The notes: generated from the letters alone by a model not told the origin. Numbered from the stretch's first letter, positions 24,001 to 37,919 are shown. The stretch is 64,000 bases of DNA from Budorcas taxicolor (GCF_023091745.1 NC_068920.1:7130001-7194000); one strand, 5' to 3'. Numbers and translations: made by a program.

Positions 24001-26484
24001 TTTCCCTGCTTCGTCGGGCAAGAATTCCCGTGTTTCCCGTCGCATCTCAAGTGGAGGGCCTCTCCAAAGGAACGGCGAGAGGAACTCCAGGGTCGTGCCA
24101 CCGTTCCAAGAGTCCCCCAGATGTCTCAGTCCATTCCTGAGGATCCTCTTTTCCCTACACCGGCTCGTCTTTCACACCGAGGATCGACTCACAACAAGGT
24201 GGCACGTGGCACAGCCCTGTGGGAAAGCCTCGAGGGAAATCCTCAGATTCCTTGATCCACGTGACAGGAAGCGTGACACTACTGCTGCAGCTCGGGAGGA
24301 AAGCGCACGTGCATGCCCCCACTCGAGACGATCCCTGACTCCCCTGGGGAGACTGAAAAACACCCCAAGATCCATGGTAACACTGGAGAGGAATCCTCAG
24401 GTTCCGGCCCCGACTCCACACAAGGTCTTAGGCCCCAGCATCGACGGGAGAAGAATCCCGAGAGGGCCCCTAGTAACTCGCATGGCGACTGGCGTTTTCT
24501 GAGGCCACCAGAGCGGGTCCCAGAGGTCCCCGTCGTACCTCGAGAAGACCTGCCGGAACTCGAGAAAATCCAGGAGGATCTCCCCTCCAGGCGAGATGAG
24601 GCCCATTTCTGCTGAGGCGTCTCGAGGCTGATTACACCTCACCTCTGGAACTACGAAAGGGTCCTTCACACCCTAGGTGCAAATCAAGAAGTTCCCCGAC
24701 ATTCCCGTCTCCACTCGAGAGGAAACACGAGGGTGCCGCCCACATCCAGAGGAGCCCCGTTTCCGCCTCGTAGCTCGAGATGAGGGATCCTTTCCCTGCT
24801 TCGTCGGGAAAGAGTTCCCGGCGTTCCCGTCGCATCTCAAGAGGAGGCCCTCTCAACAGGAACGGCGAGAGGAACTCCAGGGTCGTGCCACCATTCAAAG
24901 AGGCCCCCAGAAGTTTCAGTCCATTCCAGAGGAACCTCTTTTCCCTTCACCGGCTCGTCTTTCACGCCGAGGATCGACTCACACCAAGGTGGCACGTGGC
25001 ACAGCCCTGTGGAAAAGCCTCGTGGGAAAGCCTCGAGGGACAGCCTCGAGGGAAAGCCACAGATCCCTTGATCCACGTGACAGGAAGCGTGTCACTACTG
25101 CTGCAACTCGGGAGGAAAGCGCACGTGCATGCCCCCACTCGAGACGAGGCCTGACTCCCCTGGGGAGACTCAGAAGCACCCCAACATCCATGGCAACACT
25201 GGAGAGGAATCCTCAGGTTCCGGCCCCGACTCCACACAAGGACTTAGGCCCCGGCATAGACGGCAGAGGAATCCCTAGAGGCCCCTAGCAACTCGCATGG
25301 GGACTGGCCCTTCCTGCGGCCACCAGAGCGGGTCCCTGAGGTCCCCGTCGTAACTCGAGAAGACCTGCCGCAACTCGAGAAAATCCTGGAGGTTCTCCCC
25401 TCCAGGCGAGATGAGGCCCATTTCCGCTGAGGCGTCTCGAGGCTGATCACACCTCACCTCTGGAAATTCGAAAGGGTCCTTCACACCCTTGGTGCAAATC
25501 AAGAAGTTCCCCGACATACCCGTCTCCACTCGAGAGGAAACACGAGGGTGCCGCCCTCATCCAGAGGAGCCCCGTTTCCGCCTCGAAGCTCGAGATGAGG
25601 GATCCTTTCCCTGCTTCTTCGGGAAAGCGTTCCCGGCGTTCCCGTCGCAACTCAAGAGGAGGCCCTCTCAACTGGAACGGCGAGAGGAACTCCAGGGTCG
25701 TGCCACCATTCCAAGAGTCCCCGAGATGTCTGAGTCCATTCCAGCGGAACCTCTTTTCGCTTCACCGGCTCGTCTTTCACGCCGAGGATCGACTCACATC
25801 AAGGTGGCACGTGGAACAGCCCTGTGGGAAAGCCTCGAGGGAAAGACACAGATCCCTTGATCCACGTGACAGGAAGCATGACACTACTGCTGCAGCTAGC
25901 GAGAACAGCACACGTGCATGCCCCCACTCGAGACGAGGCCTGACTCCACTGGGGAGACTCAGTAGCACCCCAAGATCCATGGCAACACTGGAGAGGAATC
26001 TTCAGGTTCCGGCCCCGACTCCACACAAGGTCTTAGGCTCCGGCATGGACGGGAGAGGAATCCCGAGATGGCCCCTAGCAATTCGCATGGGGACAGGCCT
26101 TTCCTGAGGCCGTCAGAGCGGGTCCCTGAGGTCCCCGTGGTAACTCGAGAAGACCTGCCGCAACTCGAGAAAATCCAGGAGGTTCTCCCCTCCAGGCGAG
26201 ATGAGGCCCATTTCCGCTCAGGCATCTCGAGACTGATCACACCTCACCTCGGGAACTTCGAAAGGGTCCTTCACACCATTGGTGCAAATCAAGAAGTTCC
26301 CCGACATACCCGTCTCCACTCGAGAGGAAACACGAGGGTCCCGCCCACATCCAGAGGCGCCCCGTTTCCGCCTCGTAGTTCGAGATGAGGGATCGTTTCC
26401 CTGCTTCGTCGGGCAAGAGTTCCCGGCGTTCCCGTCGCATCTCAAGAGGAGGCCCTCTCAACAGGAACGGCGAGAGGAAATCCA
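21072..26484. repeat. Seven-monomer higher-order repeat, copy 3 (end replaced)
   Basis: Anchors are 21455, 22271, 23086, 23887, 24677, 25492 and 26282. Offsets from copy 2 are 5643-5644 bp. A one-base deletion (gaaccattttccc near 22528) shortens the second monomer to 815 bp. Copy 3 follows the unit until about 26484. After that the sequence reads gggtcgtgccaccattcc where copies 1 and 2 carry gcgtcgtgccaccattgc, and the rest of the monomer is of a different type. The last roughly 230 bp of the unit are therefore missing or converted. Confidence 0.92.
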
Positions 26485-29400
26485 GGGTCGTGCCACCATT
26501 CCAAGAGTCCCCCAGATGTCTCAGTCCATTCCAGAGGAACCTCTTTTCCCTTTACCGGCTCGTCTTTCACGCCGAGGATCGACTCACACCAAGGTGGCAT
26601 GTGGCACAGCCCTGTGGGAAAGCCTCGTGGGAAAGCCTCGAGGGAAAGCCTCGAGGGAAAGCCACAGATCCATTGATCCACGTGACAGGATGCGTGACAC
26701 TACTGCTGCAGCTCGGGAGGAAAGCGCACGTGCATGCCCCCACTCGAGACGATTCCTGACTCCCCTGGGGAGACTCAGAAGCACGCCAAGATCCATGGCA
26801 ACACTGGAGAGGAATCCTCAGGTTCCGGCCCCGACTCCACACAAGGTCTTAGGCCCCAGAATCGACGGGAGAGAAATTCCGAGAGGGCCCGTAGCAACTC
26901 GCATGGGGACTGGCCTTCCCTGAGGCAACGAGAGCGGGTCCCTGAGGTCCCCGTCGTAACTCGTGAAGACCTGCTGCAACTCGAGAAAATCCAGGAGGAT
27001 CTCCCTTCCAGGCGAGATGAGGCCCATTTCCGCTGAGGCGTCTCGAGGCTGATCACACCTCACATCTGGAACTTCGAAAGGGTCCTTCACACCCTTGGTG
27101 CAAACCAGGAAGTTCCCCGACATACCCGTCTCCACTCGAGAGGAAACACGAGGGTGCTGCCTACATCCAGAGGATCCACGTTTCCGCCTCGTAGCTCGAT
27201 ATGAGGGATCCTTTCCCTGCTTCTTCGGGAAAGAGGTCACGGCGTTCCCGTCGCATCTCAAGAGGAGGACCTCTCAACAAGAATGGCGAGAGGAACTCCA
27301 GGGTCGTGCCACCATTCCAAGAGTCCCCCAGATGTCTCAGTCCATTCCAGAGGAAACTCTTTTCCCTTCGCCGGCTCGTGTTTCACGCCAAGGATCGACT
27401 CACACCAAGGTGGTACGTGGTACAGCCCTGTGGGAAAGCCTCGTGGGAAAGCCTCGAGGGAAAGCCTCGAGGGAAAGCCACAGATCCCTTGATCCACGTG
27501 AAAGGAAGCGTGACACTACTGCTGCAGCAAGCGAGGAAAGCACACGTGCATTCCCCCACTCGAGACGAGGCCTGACTCCCCTGGGGAGACTCAGAAGCAC
27601 CCCAAGATCCATGGCAACACTGGAGAGGAATCCTCAGGTTCCGGCCCCGACTCCACACAAGGTCTTAGGCCCGGCATGGACGGGAAAGGAATCCCGAGAT
27701 GGCCCCTAGCAACTCGCATGGGGACTGGCTTTTCCTGAGGCCACCAGAGCGGGTCCCTGAGGTCCCCCTCGTAACTCGAGAAGACCTGCCGCATCTCGAG
27801 CAAATGCAGGAGGTTCTCCCCTCCAGGCGAGATGAGGCCCATTTCCGCTGAGGCGTCTCGATGCTGATCACACCTCACCTCTGGAACATCCACAGGGTCC
27901 TTCACACCATAGGTGCAAATCAAGAAGTTCCCCGACATACCGGTCTCCACTCGAGAGGAAACACGTGGGTCCCGCCACATCCAGAGGGGCCCCGTTTCCG
28001 CATCGTACCTCGAGATGTGGGATCCTTTCTCTGCTTCGTCGGGAAAGAGTTCCCAGCCTTCCCGTCGCATCTCAAGAGGAGGCCCTCTCAACAGGAACGG
28101 CGAGAGGAACTCCAGGGTCGTGCCCCCATTCCAAGAGTCCCCCAGATGTCTCAGTCCATTACAGAGGAAACTCTTTTCCATTCACCGGCCCGACTTTCAC
28201 GCCGAGGATCGACTCACACCAAGGTGGCACGTGGCACAGCCCTGTGGGAAAGCCTCGTGGCAAAGCCTGGAGGGAAAGCCACAGATCCCTTGATCCCCGT
28301 GACAGTAAGCGTGACACTACTGCTGCAGCTCGGGAGGAAAGCGCACGTGCATGCCCCCACACGAGACGAGGCCTGAGTCCCCTGGGGAGACTCAGAAGCA
28401 CCCCAAGATCCATGGCAACGCTGGAGAGGAATCCTCAGGTTCCGGCCCCGACTCCACACAAGGTCTTAGGCCCCGGCATGGACGGGAGAGTAATCCCGAG
28501 AGGGCCCCTAGCTTCTCGCATGGGGACTTTTTTTCCTGAGGCCACCACGGCGGGTAACTGAGGTCCCCATCGTAACTCGAGAAGACCTGCCCCAACTCTA
28601 GCACATCCAGGAGGTTCTCCCCTCCAGGCGAGATGAGGCCCATTTCCGCTGAGGCGTGTCGAGGCTGATCACACCTCACCTCTGGGACTTCGAAAGGGTC
28701 CTTCACACCCTTGGTGCAAATCAAGAAGTTCCCCGACATACCCGTCTCCACTCGCGAGGAAACACGAGGGTCCCGCCCACAACAAGAGAAGTCCCATTTC
28801 TGCCTCGTATCTCGAGATGAGGGATCCTTTCCCTGCTTCGTCAGGAAAGAGTTCCCGGCGTTCCCGTCGCATCTCAAGAGGAGGCCCTCTCAACAGGAAC
28901 GGCGAGAGGAACTCCAGGGTCGTGCCACCATTTCAAGAGTCCCCCAGATGTCTCAGTCCATTCCAGAGGAACCTCTTTTCCCTTCACCAGCTCGTCTTTC
29001 ACGCCGAGGATCGACTCAGAACAAGGTGGCACGTGGCACAGCACTTTGGGAAAGACTGGTGGGAAAGCCTCGACGGAAAGCCTCGAGGGAAAGCCACAGA
29101 TCCCTTGATCCCCGTGACAGTAAGCGTGACACTACTGCTGCAGTTCGGGAGGAAAGCGCACGTGCATGCCCCCAAACGAGACGAGGCCTGAGTCCCCTGG
29201 GGAGACGCAGAAGCACCCCAAGATCCATGGCAACACTGGAGAGGAATCCTCAGGTTCCGGCCCCGACTCCACACAAGGTTTTAGGCCCCGGCATGGACGG
29301 TAGAGGAATCTCCAGAGGGCCCCTAGCAACTCACATGGGGACTGGCCTTTCCTGAGGCCACCAGAGCGGGTCCCTGAGGTCCCCGTCGTAACTCGAGAAG

Positions 29401-30489
29401 ACCTTCCGCACCTCGAGAAAATCCAGGAGGTTCTCCCCTTCAGGCGAGATGAGGCCCATTTCCGCTGAGGCCTCTCGAGCTTCATCACACCTCACCTCTG
29501 GAACTTCGAAAAAGTCTTTCACACCCTTGGTACAAATCAAGAATTTCCCCGACATACCCGTCTCCTCTCGAGAGGAAACACGAGGGTCGCCCCCACATCC
29601 AGAGGAGGCCCGTTTCCGACTCGTACCTCGAGATGAGGGATCCTTTCCCTGCTTCGTCGGGAAAGAGTTCCCGGCCTTCCCGTCGCATCTCAAGAGGAGG
29701 CCCTCTCAACAGGAACGGCGAGAGGAACTCCAGGGTCGTGCCACCATTCCAAGAGTCCCCCAGATGTCTCAGTCCGTTCCAGAGGAAACTCTTTTCCCTT
29801 CACCGGCCCGACTTTCACGCCGAGGATCGACTCACACCAAGGTGACACGTGGCACAGCCCTTTGGGAAAGCCTCGTGGCAAAGCCTGGAGGGAAAGACAC
29901 AGATCCCTTGATCCACGTGACAGGATGCGTGACACTACTGCTGCAGCTCGGGAGGAAAATGCACGTGCATGCCCCCGCACGAGACGAGGCCTGAGTCCCC
30001 TGGGGAGACTCAGAAGCACCCCAAGATCCATTGCAACACTGGATAGGAATCCTCAGGTTCCGGCGCCTACTCCACACAAGGTCTTAGGCTCCGGCATGGA
30101 CGGGAGAGGAATCCCGAGATGGCCCCTAGCAACTCGCATGGGGACTGGCCTTTCCTGAGGCCACCAGAGCGGGTCCCTGATGTCCCCGTCGTAACACGAG
30201 AAGACCTGCCCCAACTCGAGCACATCCAGGAGGTTCTCCCCTCCAGGCTAGATGAGGCCCATTTCTGCTGAGGCGTCTCGAGGCTCATCACACCTCACCT
30301 CTGGAACTTCGAAAGGGTCCTTCACACCCTTGGTACAAATCAAGAAGTTCCCCGACATACCCGTCTCCACTCGAGTGGAAACACGAGGGTCCCGCCCACA
30401 TCCAGAGGAGACCCATTTCCGCCTCGTAGCTCGAGATGAGCGATCCTTTCCCTGCTTCGTCGCGAAAGAGTTCCCGGCGTTCCCGTCGC
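26485..30489. repeat. Diverged satellite monomers, middle segment
   Basis: Monomers start at 27098, 27913, 28714, 29530 and 30333 (first part), with lengths of 815, 801, 816 and 803 bp. They are more individual than those on either side. The monomers at 27913 and 29530 share an agcctggaggg variant in the 13-bp block (28264 and 29882) and cggcccgactttcac, so an alternate-monomer relationship exists. The ones at 27913 and 28714 share a ccccgtgacagtaagcg variant. A run of seven t residues at about 28508 (gggactttttttcc) is an isolated replication-slippage-like change. No gene or insertion is visible. Confidence 0.86.
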
Positions 30490-32969
30490 ATCTCAAGAGG
30501 AGGCCCTCTCAACAGGAACGGCGAGAGGAACTCCAGGGTGGTGCCACCATTCCAAGAGTCCCCCATATGTCTCAGTCCATTCCAGAGGAACCTCTTTTCC
30601 CTTCACCGGATCATCTTTCACGCCGATGATCGACTCACACCAAGGTGGCACGGGGCACAGCCCTGTGGGAAAGCCTCGAGGGTAAGCCTCGAGGGAAAGC
30701 CACAGATCCCTTAATCAACGTGACAGGAAGTGTGACACTACTGCTGCACCTCGGGAGGAAAGCGCACGTGCATGCCCCCACACGAGACGAAGCCTGATTC
30801 CTCTGGGGAGTCTCAGAAGCAACCCAAGATCCATGGCAATACTGGAGAGGAATCCTCAGGTTCCAGCACCGACTCCACACAAGGTCTTAGGCCCCGGCAT
30901 GGACGGGAGAGGAATCCCGAGAGGGCCCATAACAACTCGCACGGGGACTGGCCTTTCCTGAGGCCACCAGAGCGGATCCCAGATGTCCCCGTCGTAACTC
31001 GACAAGACCTGCCGCAACTCGAGAAAATCCAGGAGGTTCTCCCCTCCAGGCGAGATGAGGCCCATTTCCGCTGAGGCGTCTCGAGGCTGATCACACCTCA
31101 CCTCTGTAACTTCGAAAGGGTCCTTCACACCGTTGGTGCAAATCAAGAAGTTCCCCGACATACCCGTCTCCTCTCGAGAAGAAACACGAGGGTCCCGCCC
31201 TCATCCAGAGGCGCACCATTTCCGCCTCGTAACTCGAGATGAGGAATCCTTTCCCTGCTTCTTCGGGAAAGAGTTCCCGGCGTTCCCGTCGCATCTCAAG
31301 AGGAGGCCCTCTCAACAGGAACGGCGAGAGGAACTCCAGGGTCGTGCCACCATTCCAAGAGTCCCACAGCTGTCTCAGTCCATTCCAGAGGAACCTCTTT
31401 TCCCTTCACCGGCTCGTCTTTCACGCCGAGGATCGACTCACACCAAGGTGGCACGTGGCACAGCCCTGTGGGAAAGCCTCGTGGGAAATCCTCGAGGGAC
31501 AGCCTCGAGGGAAAGCCACAGATCCCTTGATCCACGTGAAAGGAAGCGTGACACTACTGCTGCAGCTTGGCAGGAAAGGGCACGTGCATGCCCCCTTCGA
31601 GACGAGGCCTGACTCCCCCGGGGGGACTCAGAAGCACCCCAAGATCCATGGCAACACTGGAGAGGAATCCTCAGGTTCCGGCCCCGACTCCACACAAGGT
31701 CTTAGGCCCCGGCATGGACGGGAGAGGAATACCGAGAAGGCCCCTAACAACTCGCACGGGGACTGGCCTTTCCTGAGGCCACCAGAGCGGGTCCCTGAGT
31801 TCCCCATCGTAACTCGAGAAGACCTGCCGCAACTCGAGAAAATACAGGAGGTTCCCCCCTCCAGGCGTGATGAAGCCCATTTCCGCTGAGGGGTCTCGAG
31901 GCTCATCACACCTCACCTCTGGAACTTTGCAAGGGTCCTTAACACCCTTGGTGCAAATCAAGAAGTTCCCCGACATACCCGTCTCCATTCGAGAGGAAAC
32001 ACCAGGGTCCCGCCCACATCCAGAGGCGCCCCGTTTCCGCCTCGTAGCTCGAGATGAGGGATCCTTTCCCTGCTTCCTCGGGAAAGAGTTCCCGGTGTTC
32101 CGTCGCGTGTCAAGAGGAGGCCCAGTCAACAGGAACGCCGAGAGGAGCTCCAGGGTCGTGCCACCATTCTAAGAGTCCCCCAGATGACTCAGTCCATTCC
32201 AGAGGAACCTCTTTTCCCTTCACCGGATCGACTTTCACGCCGATGATCGACTCACACCAAGGTGGCTCGTGGCACAGCCCTGTGGGAAAGCCTCGAGGGA
32301 AAGCCTCGAGGGAAAGCCACAGATCCCTTAATCAACGTGACAGGAAGCGTGACACTACTGCTGCACCTCGGGAGAAAAGCGCACGTGCATGCCCCCACAC
32401 GAGACGAAGCCTGATTCCCCTGGCAGACTCAGAAGTACCCCAAGATCCATGGCAACACTGGAGAGGAATCCTCAGGTTCTAGCACCGACTCCACACAAGG
32501 TCTTAGGCCCCGTCATGGACGGGAGAGGAGTCCCGAGAGGGCCCCTAGCAACTCGCATGGGGACTGGCCTTTCCTGCTGCCAACACAGCGGGTCACTGAT
32601 GTCCCCGGCGTAACTCGACAAGACCTGCGCAACTCGAGAAAATCCAGGAGGTTCTCCCCTCCAGGCAAGATGAGGCCCATTTCCGCTGAGGCGTCTCGAG
32701 GCTGATCACACCTCACCTCTGTAACTTCGAAAGGGTCCTTCACACCGTTGGTGCAAATCAAGAAGTTCCCCGACATACCCGTCTCCTCTCGAGAAGAAAC
32801 ACGAGGGTCCCGCCCACATCCAGAGGAGCCCCGATTCCGCCTCATAGCTCGAGATGAGGGATCCTTTCCCTGCTTCGTCGCGAAAGAGTTCCCGGCGTTC
32901 CCGTCGCATCTCAAGAGGAGGCCCTCTCAACAGGATTGGCGAGAGGAACTCCAGGGTCGTGCCACCATT
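30490..32969. repeat. Segment B, copy 1
   Basis: This covers the latter part of the monomer at 30333, whole monomers at 31136 (815 bp) and 31951 (800 bp), and the first part of the one at 32751. It recurs at +15,422 (to about 47.55 kb) and at +21,917 (to about 56.19 kb, continuing through the next segment). Diagnostic features are cccccatatgtctcag, cggatcatctttcacgccg, aggcgcaccatttccgcc, a tccccccgggggg-like stretch near 31615 and gtgttccgtcgcgtgtc near 32095. Confidence 0.9.
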
Positions 32970-35900
32970 CCAAGAGTCCCCCAGATGTCTCAGTCCATTC
33001 CAGAGGAACCTCTTTTCCCTTCACCGGCTCGTCTTTCACGCCGAGGATCGACTCACACCAAGGTGGCACGTGGCACAGCCCTGTGGAAAGCCTCGAGGGA
33101 AAGCCTCGAGTGAAAGCCTCGAGGGAAAGCCACAGATCCCTTGATCCATGTGTCGGGAAGCATGACACAACGGCTGCAGCTCGGGAGGAAAGCGCACGTG
33201 CATGCCCCCACTCGAGACGATCCCTAACTCCCCTGGGGAGACTCAGAAGCACCCCAAGATCCATGGAACACTGGAGAGGCATCCTCAGTTTCCGGCCCCG
33301 ACTCCACACAAGGTCTTAGGCCCCAGCATCGACGGGAGAGGAATCCAGAGAGGGCCCGTAGCAACTCGCATGGGGACTGGCCTTCCCTGAGGCCACCAGA
33401 GCGGGTCCCTGAGGTCCCCCTCGTAACTCGTGAAGACCTGCTGCAACTCGAAAAAATCCAGGAGGTTCTCCCCTCCAGGCGAGATGAGGCCCATTTCCGC
33501 TATGGCGTCTCGAGGCTAAGCACACCTCACCTCTGGAACTTAGAAAGGGACATTCACACCCTTGGTGCAAATCAAGAAGTTCCCCGACATACCCGTCTCG
33601 ACTCGAGAGCAAACACGGGGGTCCCGCGCACATCCCGAGGAGCCCCGTTTCCGCTTCGTAGCTAGAGATGAGGGATCCTTTCCCTGTTTCGTCGGGAAGG
33701 AGTTCCCGGCCTTCTCGTCACATCTCAAGGGGAGGCCCTCTCAACGGGAACGGCGAGGGGAACTCCAGCGTCGTGCCACCATTCCAAGAGTCCTCCAGAT
33801 GTCTCAGTCCATACCAGAGGATCCTCTTTTCCCTTCACCGGCTCGTCTTTCACGCCGAGAATCGACTCACTTCAAGGTGGAACGTGACACAGCCCTGTGG
33901 GAAAGCCTCGTGGGAAAGCCTCGAGGGAAAGCATCGAGGGAGGCCACAGATCCCTTGATCCACGTGACAGGAAGCCTGACACTACAGCTGCAGCTCGGGA
34001 GGAAAGCGCACGTGCATGCCCCCACTCGAGACAAGGCCTGACAACCCGGGGGTGACTCAGAAGCACCCCAAGATCCATGGCAACACTGGAGATGAATCCT
34101 CAGGTTCCGGCTCCGACTCCACACAAGGTCTTAAGCCCCGGCATGGACGGGAGAGGTATCCCGAGATGGCCCCTAGCAACTCGCATGGGGACTGGCCTTT
34201 CCTGAGGCCACCAGAGAGCGTCCCTGAGGTCCCCATCGTAACTCGAGACGACCTGCCACAACTCGAGAAAATCCAGGAGTTTCTCCCCTCCAGGCGAGAT
34301 GAGGCCCATTTCCGATGAGGGGTCTCGAGGCTGATCACACCTCACCTCTGGAACTTCGAAAGGGTCCTTCACACCCTTGGTGCAAATCAAGAAGTTCCCC
34401 GACACACCCGTCTCCACTCGAGAGGAAACACGAGGGTCCCGCCCACATCCAGAGGAGCCCCGTGTTCGCCTCGTAGCTCGAGATGAGGGATCATTTCCCT
34501 GCTTCGTCGGGCAAGAATTCCCGGGTTTCCCGTCGCATCTCAAGTGGAGGCCCTCTCCACAGGAACGGCGAGAGGAACTACAGGGTCGTGCCACCGTTCC
34601 AAGAGTCCCCCAGATGTCTCAGTCCATTCCTGAGGATCCTCTTTTCCCTACACTGGCTCGTCTTTCACACCGAGGATCGACTCACAACAAGGTGGCACGT
34701 GGCACAGCCCTGTGGGAAAGCCTCGAGGGAAAGCTTCGAGGGAAAGCCTCGAGGGAAAGCCTCAGATCCCTTGATCCACGTGATAGGAAGCGTGACACTA
34801 GTGCTGCAGCTCGGGAGGAAAGCGCACGTGCATGTCCCCACTCGAGATGATCCCTGACTCCGCTGGGGAGACTCAAAAACACCCCAAGATCCATGGCAAC
34901 ACTGGAGAGGATTCCTCAGGTTCCGGCCCCGACTCCACACTAGGTCTTAGGCCCCGGCATGGACGGGAGAGGTATCCCGAGATGGCCCCTAGCAACTCGC
35001 ATGGGTACTGGCCTTTCCTCCGGCCACCAGAGCGGGTCCCTGAGGTCCCCGTAGTAACACGAGAAGACTTGCCCCAAATCGAGAAAATCCAGGAAGTTCT
35101 CCCTTCCAGGCGAGATGAGGCCCATTTCCGCTGAGGCGTTTCGAGGCTGATCACACCTCACCTCTGGAACTTCGAAAGGGTCCTTCACACCCTTGGTGCA
35201 AATCAAGAAGTTCCCCGACATACCCGTCTCCACTCGAGAGGAAACACGAGGGTGCCGCCCACATCCAGAGGAGCCCCGTTTCCTCCTCGTAGCTGGAGAT
35301 GAGGGATCCTTTCCCTGCTTCGTCGGGAAAGAGTTCCCGGCGATCCCGTCGCATCTTAAGAGGAGGCCCTCTCAACAGAAACGGCGAGAGGAACTCCAGG
35401 TTCGTGCCATCATTCCAAGAGTCCCCCATATGTCTCAGTCCATTCCAGAGGAACCTCTTTTCCCTTCACTGGCTCGTCTTTCACGCCGAGGATCGACTCA
35501 CACCAAGGTGGCACGTGGCACAGCCCTGTGGGAAAGCCTCGTGGGAAAGCCTCGAGGGACAGCCTTGAGGGAAAGACACAGATACCTTAATCCACGTGAC
35601 AGGAAGCGTGACACTACTGCTGCAGCTCGGGAGGAAAGCGCCCGTACATGACCCCGTTCGATACGAGGCCTGACTCCCCTGGGGAGACTCAGAAGCATCC
35701 CAAGATCCATGGCCACACTGGAGAGAAATCCTCAGGTTCTGGCCCCGACTCCACACAAGGTCTTAGGCCCCAGCATGGATGGGAGAGGAATCCCGAGATG
35801 GCCCCTAGCAACTCGCATGGGTACTGGCCTTTCTTGAGGCCACCAGAGCGGGTTCCTGAGGTCCCCCTCGTAACTCGAGAAGACCTTCCGCATCTCGATT

Positions 35901-37919
35901 AAATGCAGGAGGTTCTCCCCTCCAGGTGAGATGAGGACCATTTCCACTGAGGCGTCTCGAGGCTGATCACACCTCACCTCCGCAAGTTCCACAGGGTCCT
36001 TCACACCGTTGGTGCAAATCAAGAAGTTCCCCGACATATCCGTCTCCACTCGAGAGGAAACACGAGGGTCCCGCCCACATCCAGAGGAGCCCCGTTTCTG
36101 CCTACTATCTCGAGATGAGGGATCCTTTCACTGCTTCGTCGGGAAAGAGTTCTCGGCTATCCCGTCGCATCTCAGAATGAGGCCCTCTCAACAGGAACGG
36201 CGAGAGGAACTCCAGGTTCGTGCCACCATTCCAAGAGTCCCCCAGATGTCTCAGTCCATTCCAGAGGAACCACTTTTCCCTTCACAGGCTCGTCTTTCAC
36301 GCCGAGGATTGACTCACAACAAGGTGGCACGTGGCACAGCCCTGTGGGACAGCCTCGTGGGAAAGCCTCGAGGGAAAGCCTCGAGGGAAAGCCACAGATC
36401 CCTTGATCCACGTGACAGGAAGCGTGACACTACTGCTGCAGCTCGGGAGGAAAGCGCACGTGCATGCCCCCACTGGAGACGATCCCTGACTCCCCTGGGG
36501 AGACTCAGAAGCACCCCAAGATCCATGGCAACACTGGAGAGGAATCCTCAGATTCCGGCCCCGACTCTACACAAGGTCTTAGGCCCCGGCATGGACGGGA
36601 GAGGAATCCCGAGATGCCCCCTAGCTACTCGCATGGTGACTGGCTTTTCCTGAGGCCACCAGAGCGGGTCCCTGAGGTCCCCCTCGTAACTCGAGAAGAC
36701 CTGCCGCATCTAGAGTAAATGCAGGAGGTTGTCCCCTCCAGGCGAGATGAGGCCCATTTCACTGAGGCGTCTCGAGGCTGATCACACCTCACCTCTGTAA
36801 CTTCCACAGGGTCCTTCACACCATTGGTGCAAATCAAGAAGTTCCCCGACATACCCGTCTCAACTCGAGAGGAAACACGAGGGTCCCGCCCACATCCAGA
36901 GGAGCCCCGTTTCCGCCTCGTAGCTCGAGATGAGGGATCCTTTCCCTGCTTCGTCAGGAAAGAGTTCCCGGCGTTCCCGTCGCATCTCAAGAGGAGGCCC
37001 TCTCAACAGGAACGCGAGAGGAACTCCAGGGTCGTGCCACCATTCCAAGAGTCCCCCAGATGTCTCAGTCCATTCCAGAGGAGCCTCTTTTCCCTTCACC
37101 GGCTCGTCTTTCACGCCAAGCATCGACTCACACCAAGGTGGCACGTGGCACAGCCCTGTAGAAAGCCTCGAGGGAAAGCCTCGAGGGAAAGCCACAGATC
37201 CCTTGATTCATGTGTCGGGAAGCATGACACAACGGCTGCAGTTCGGGAGGAAAGCGCACGTGCATGCCCCCACTCGAGACGATCCCTGACTCCCCTGGGG
37301 AGACTCAGAAGCACCCCAAGATCCATGGCAACACTGGAGAGGAATCCTCAAGATCCGGCTCCGACTCCACACAAGGTCTTAGGCCCCGGCATGGACGGGA
37401 GTGGTATCCTGAGATGGCCCCTCGCAACTCGCATGGGGACTGGCCTTTCCTGAGGCCACCAGAGAGCGTCCCTGAGGTCCCCATCGTAACTCGAGACGAC
37501 CTGCCGCAACTCGAGAAAATCCAGGAGGTTCTCCCCTCCAGGCGAGATGAAGCCCATTTCCGATGAGGCGTCTGGAGCCTAATCACACCTCACCTCTGGA
37601 ACTTCGAAAGGGTCCTTCACACCCTTGGTGCAAATCAAGAAGTTCCCCGACATACCCGTCTCCACTCGAGAGGAAACACGAGGGTCCCGCCCACATCCAG
37701 AGTAGCCCTGTGTTCGCCTGGTAGCTTGAGATGAGGGATCGTTTCCCTGCTTCGTCGGGCAAGAATTCCCGTGTTTCCCGTCGCATCTCAAGTGGAGGGC
37801 CTCTCCAAAGGAACGGCGAGAGGAACTCCAGGGTCGTGCCACCGTTCCAAGAGTCCCCCAGATGTCTCAGTCCATTCCTGAGGATCCTCTTTTCCCTACA
37901 CCGGCTCGTCTTTCACACC
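32970..37919. repeat. Displaced copy of 7.94-12.89 kb, including part of the seven-mer
   Basis: Anchors 33565, 34380, 35196, 36012, 36827 and 37628 lie 25,028 bp (give or take a base) from 8537, 9352, 10168, 10984, 11800 and 12600. The segment carries the first three and part of the fourth monomer of the seven-monomer repeat, in the same order and with the same length classes. It is then cut off inside the fourth monomer near 37919, where cgatgattgactcacacc replaces cgaggatcgactcacaac. It has a few private changes, such as tctcgattaaatgc near 35893 and cctactatctcgag near 36100, so it is older than, or separately drifted from, the three tandem copies. Confidence 0.9.

Noticed and set aside
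28500..28520. Polymerase III terminator (t-run at 28508)
   Set aside because: It is an isolated t-run in one monomer with no A/B box or RNA-like structure upstream; slippage is enough to explain it.
31612..31630. G-quadruplex or hairpin at the ccccc/gggggg stretch
   Set aside because: There is only one G-run, not four, and a near-palindrome of this size is expected from a few base changes in the common cccctgggg segment.
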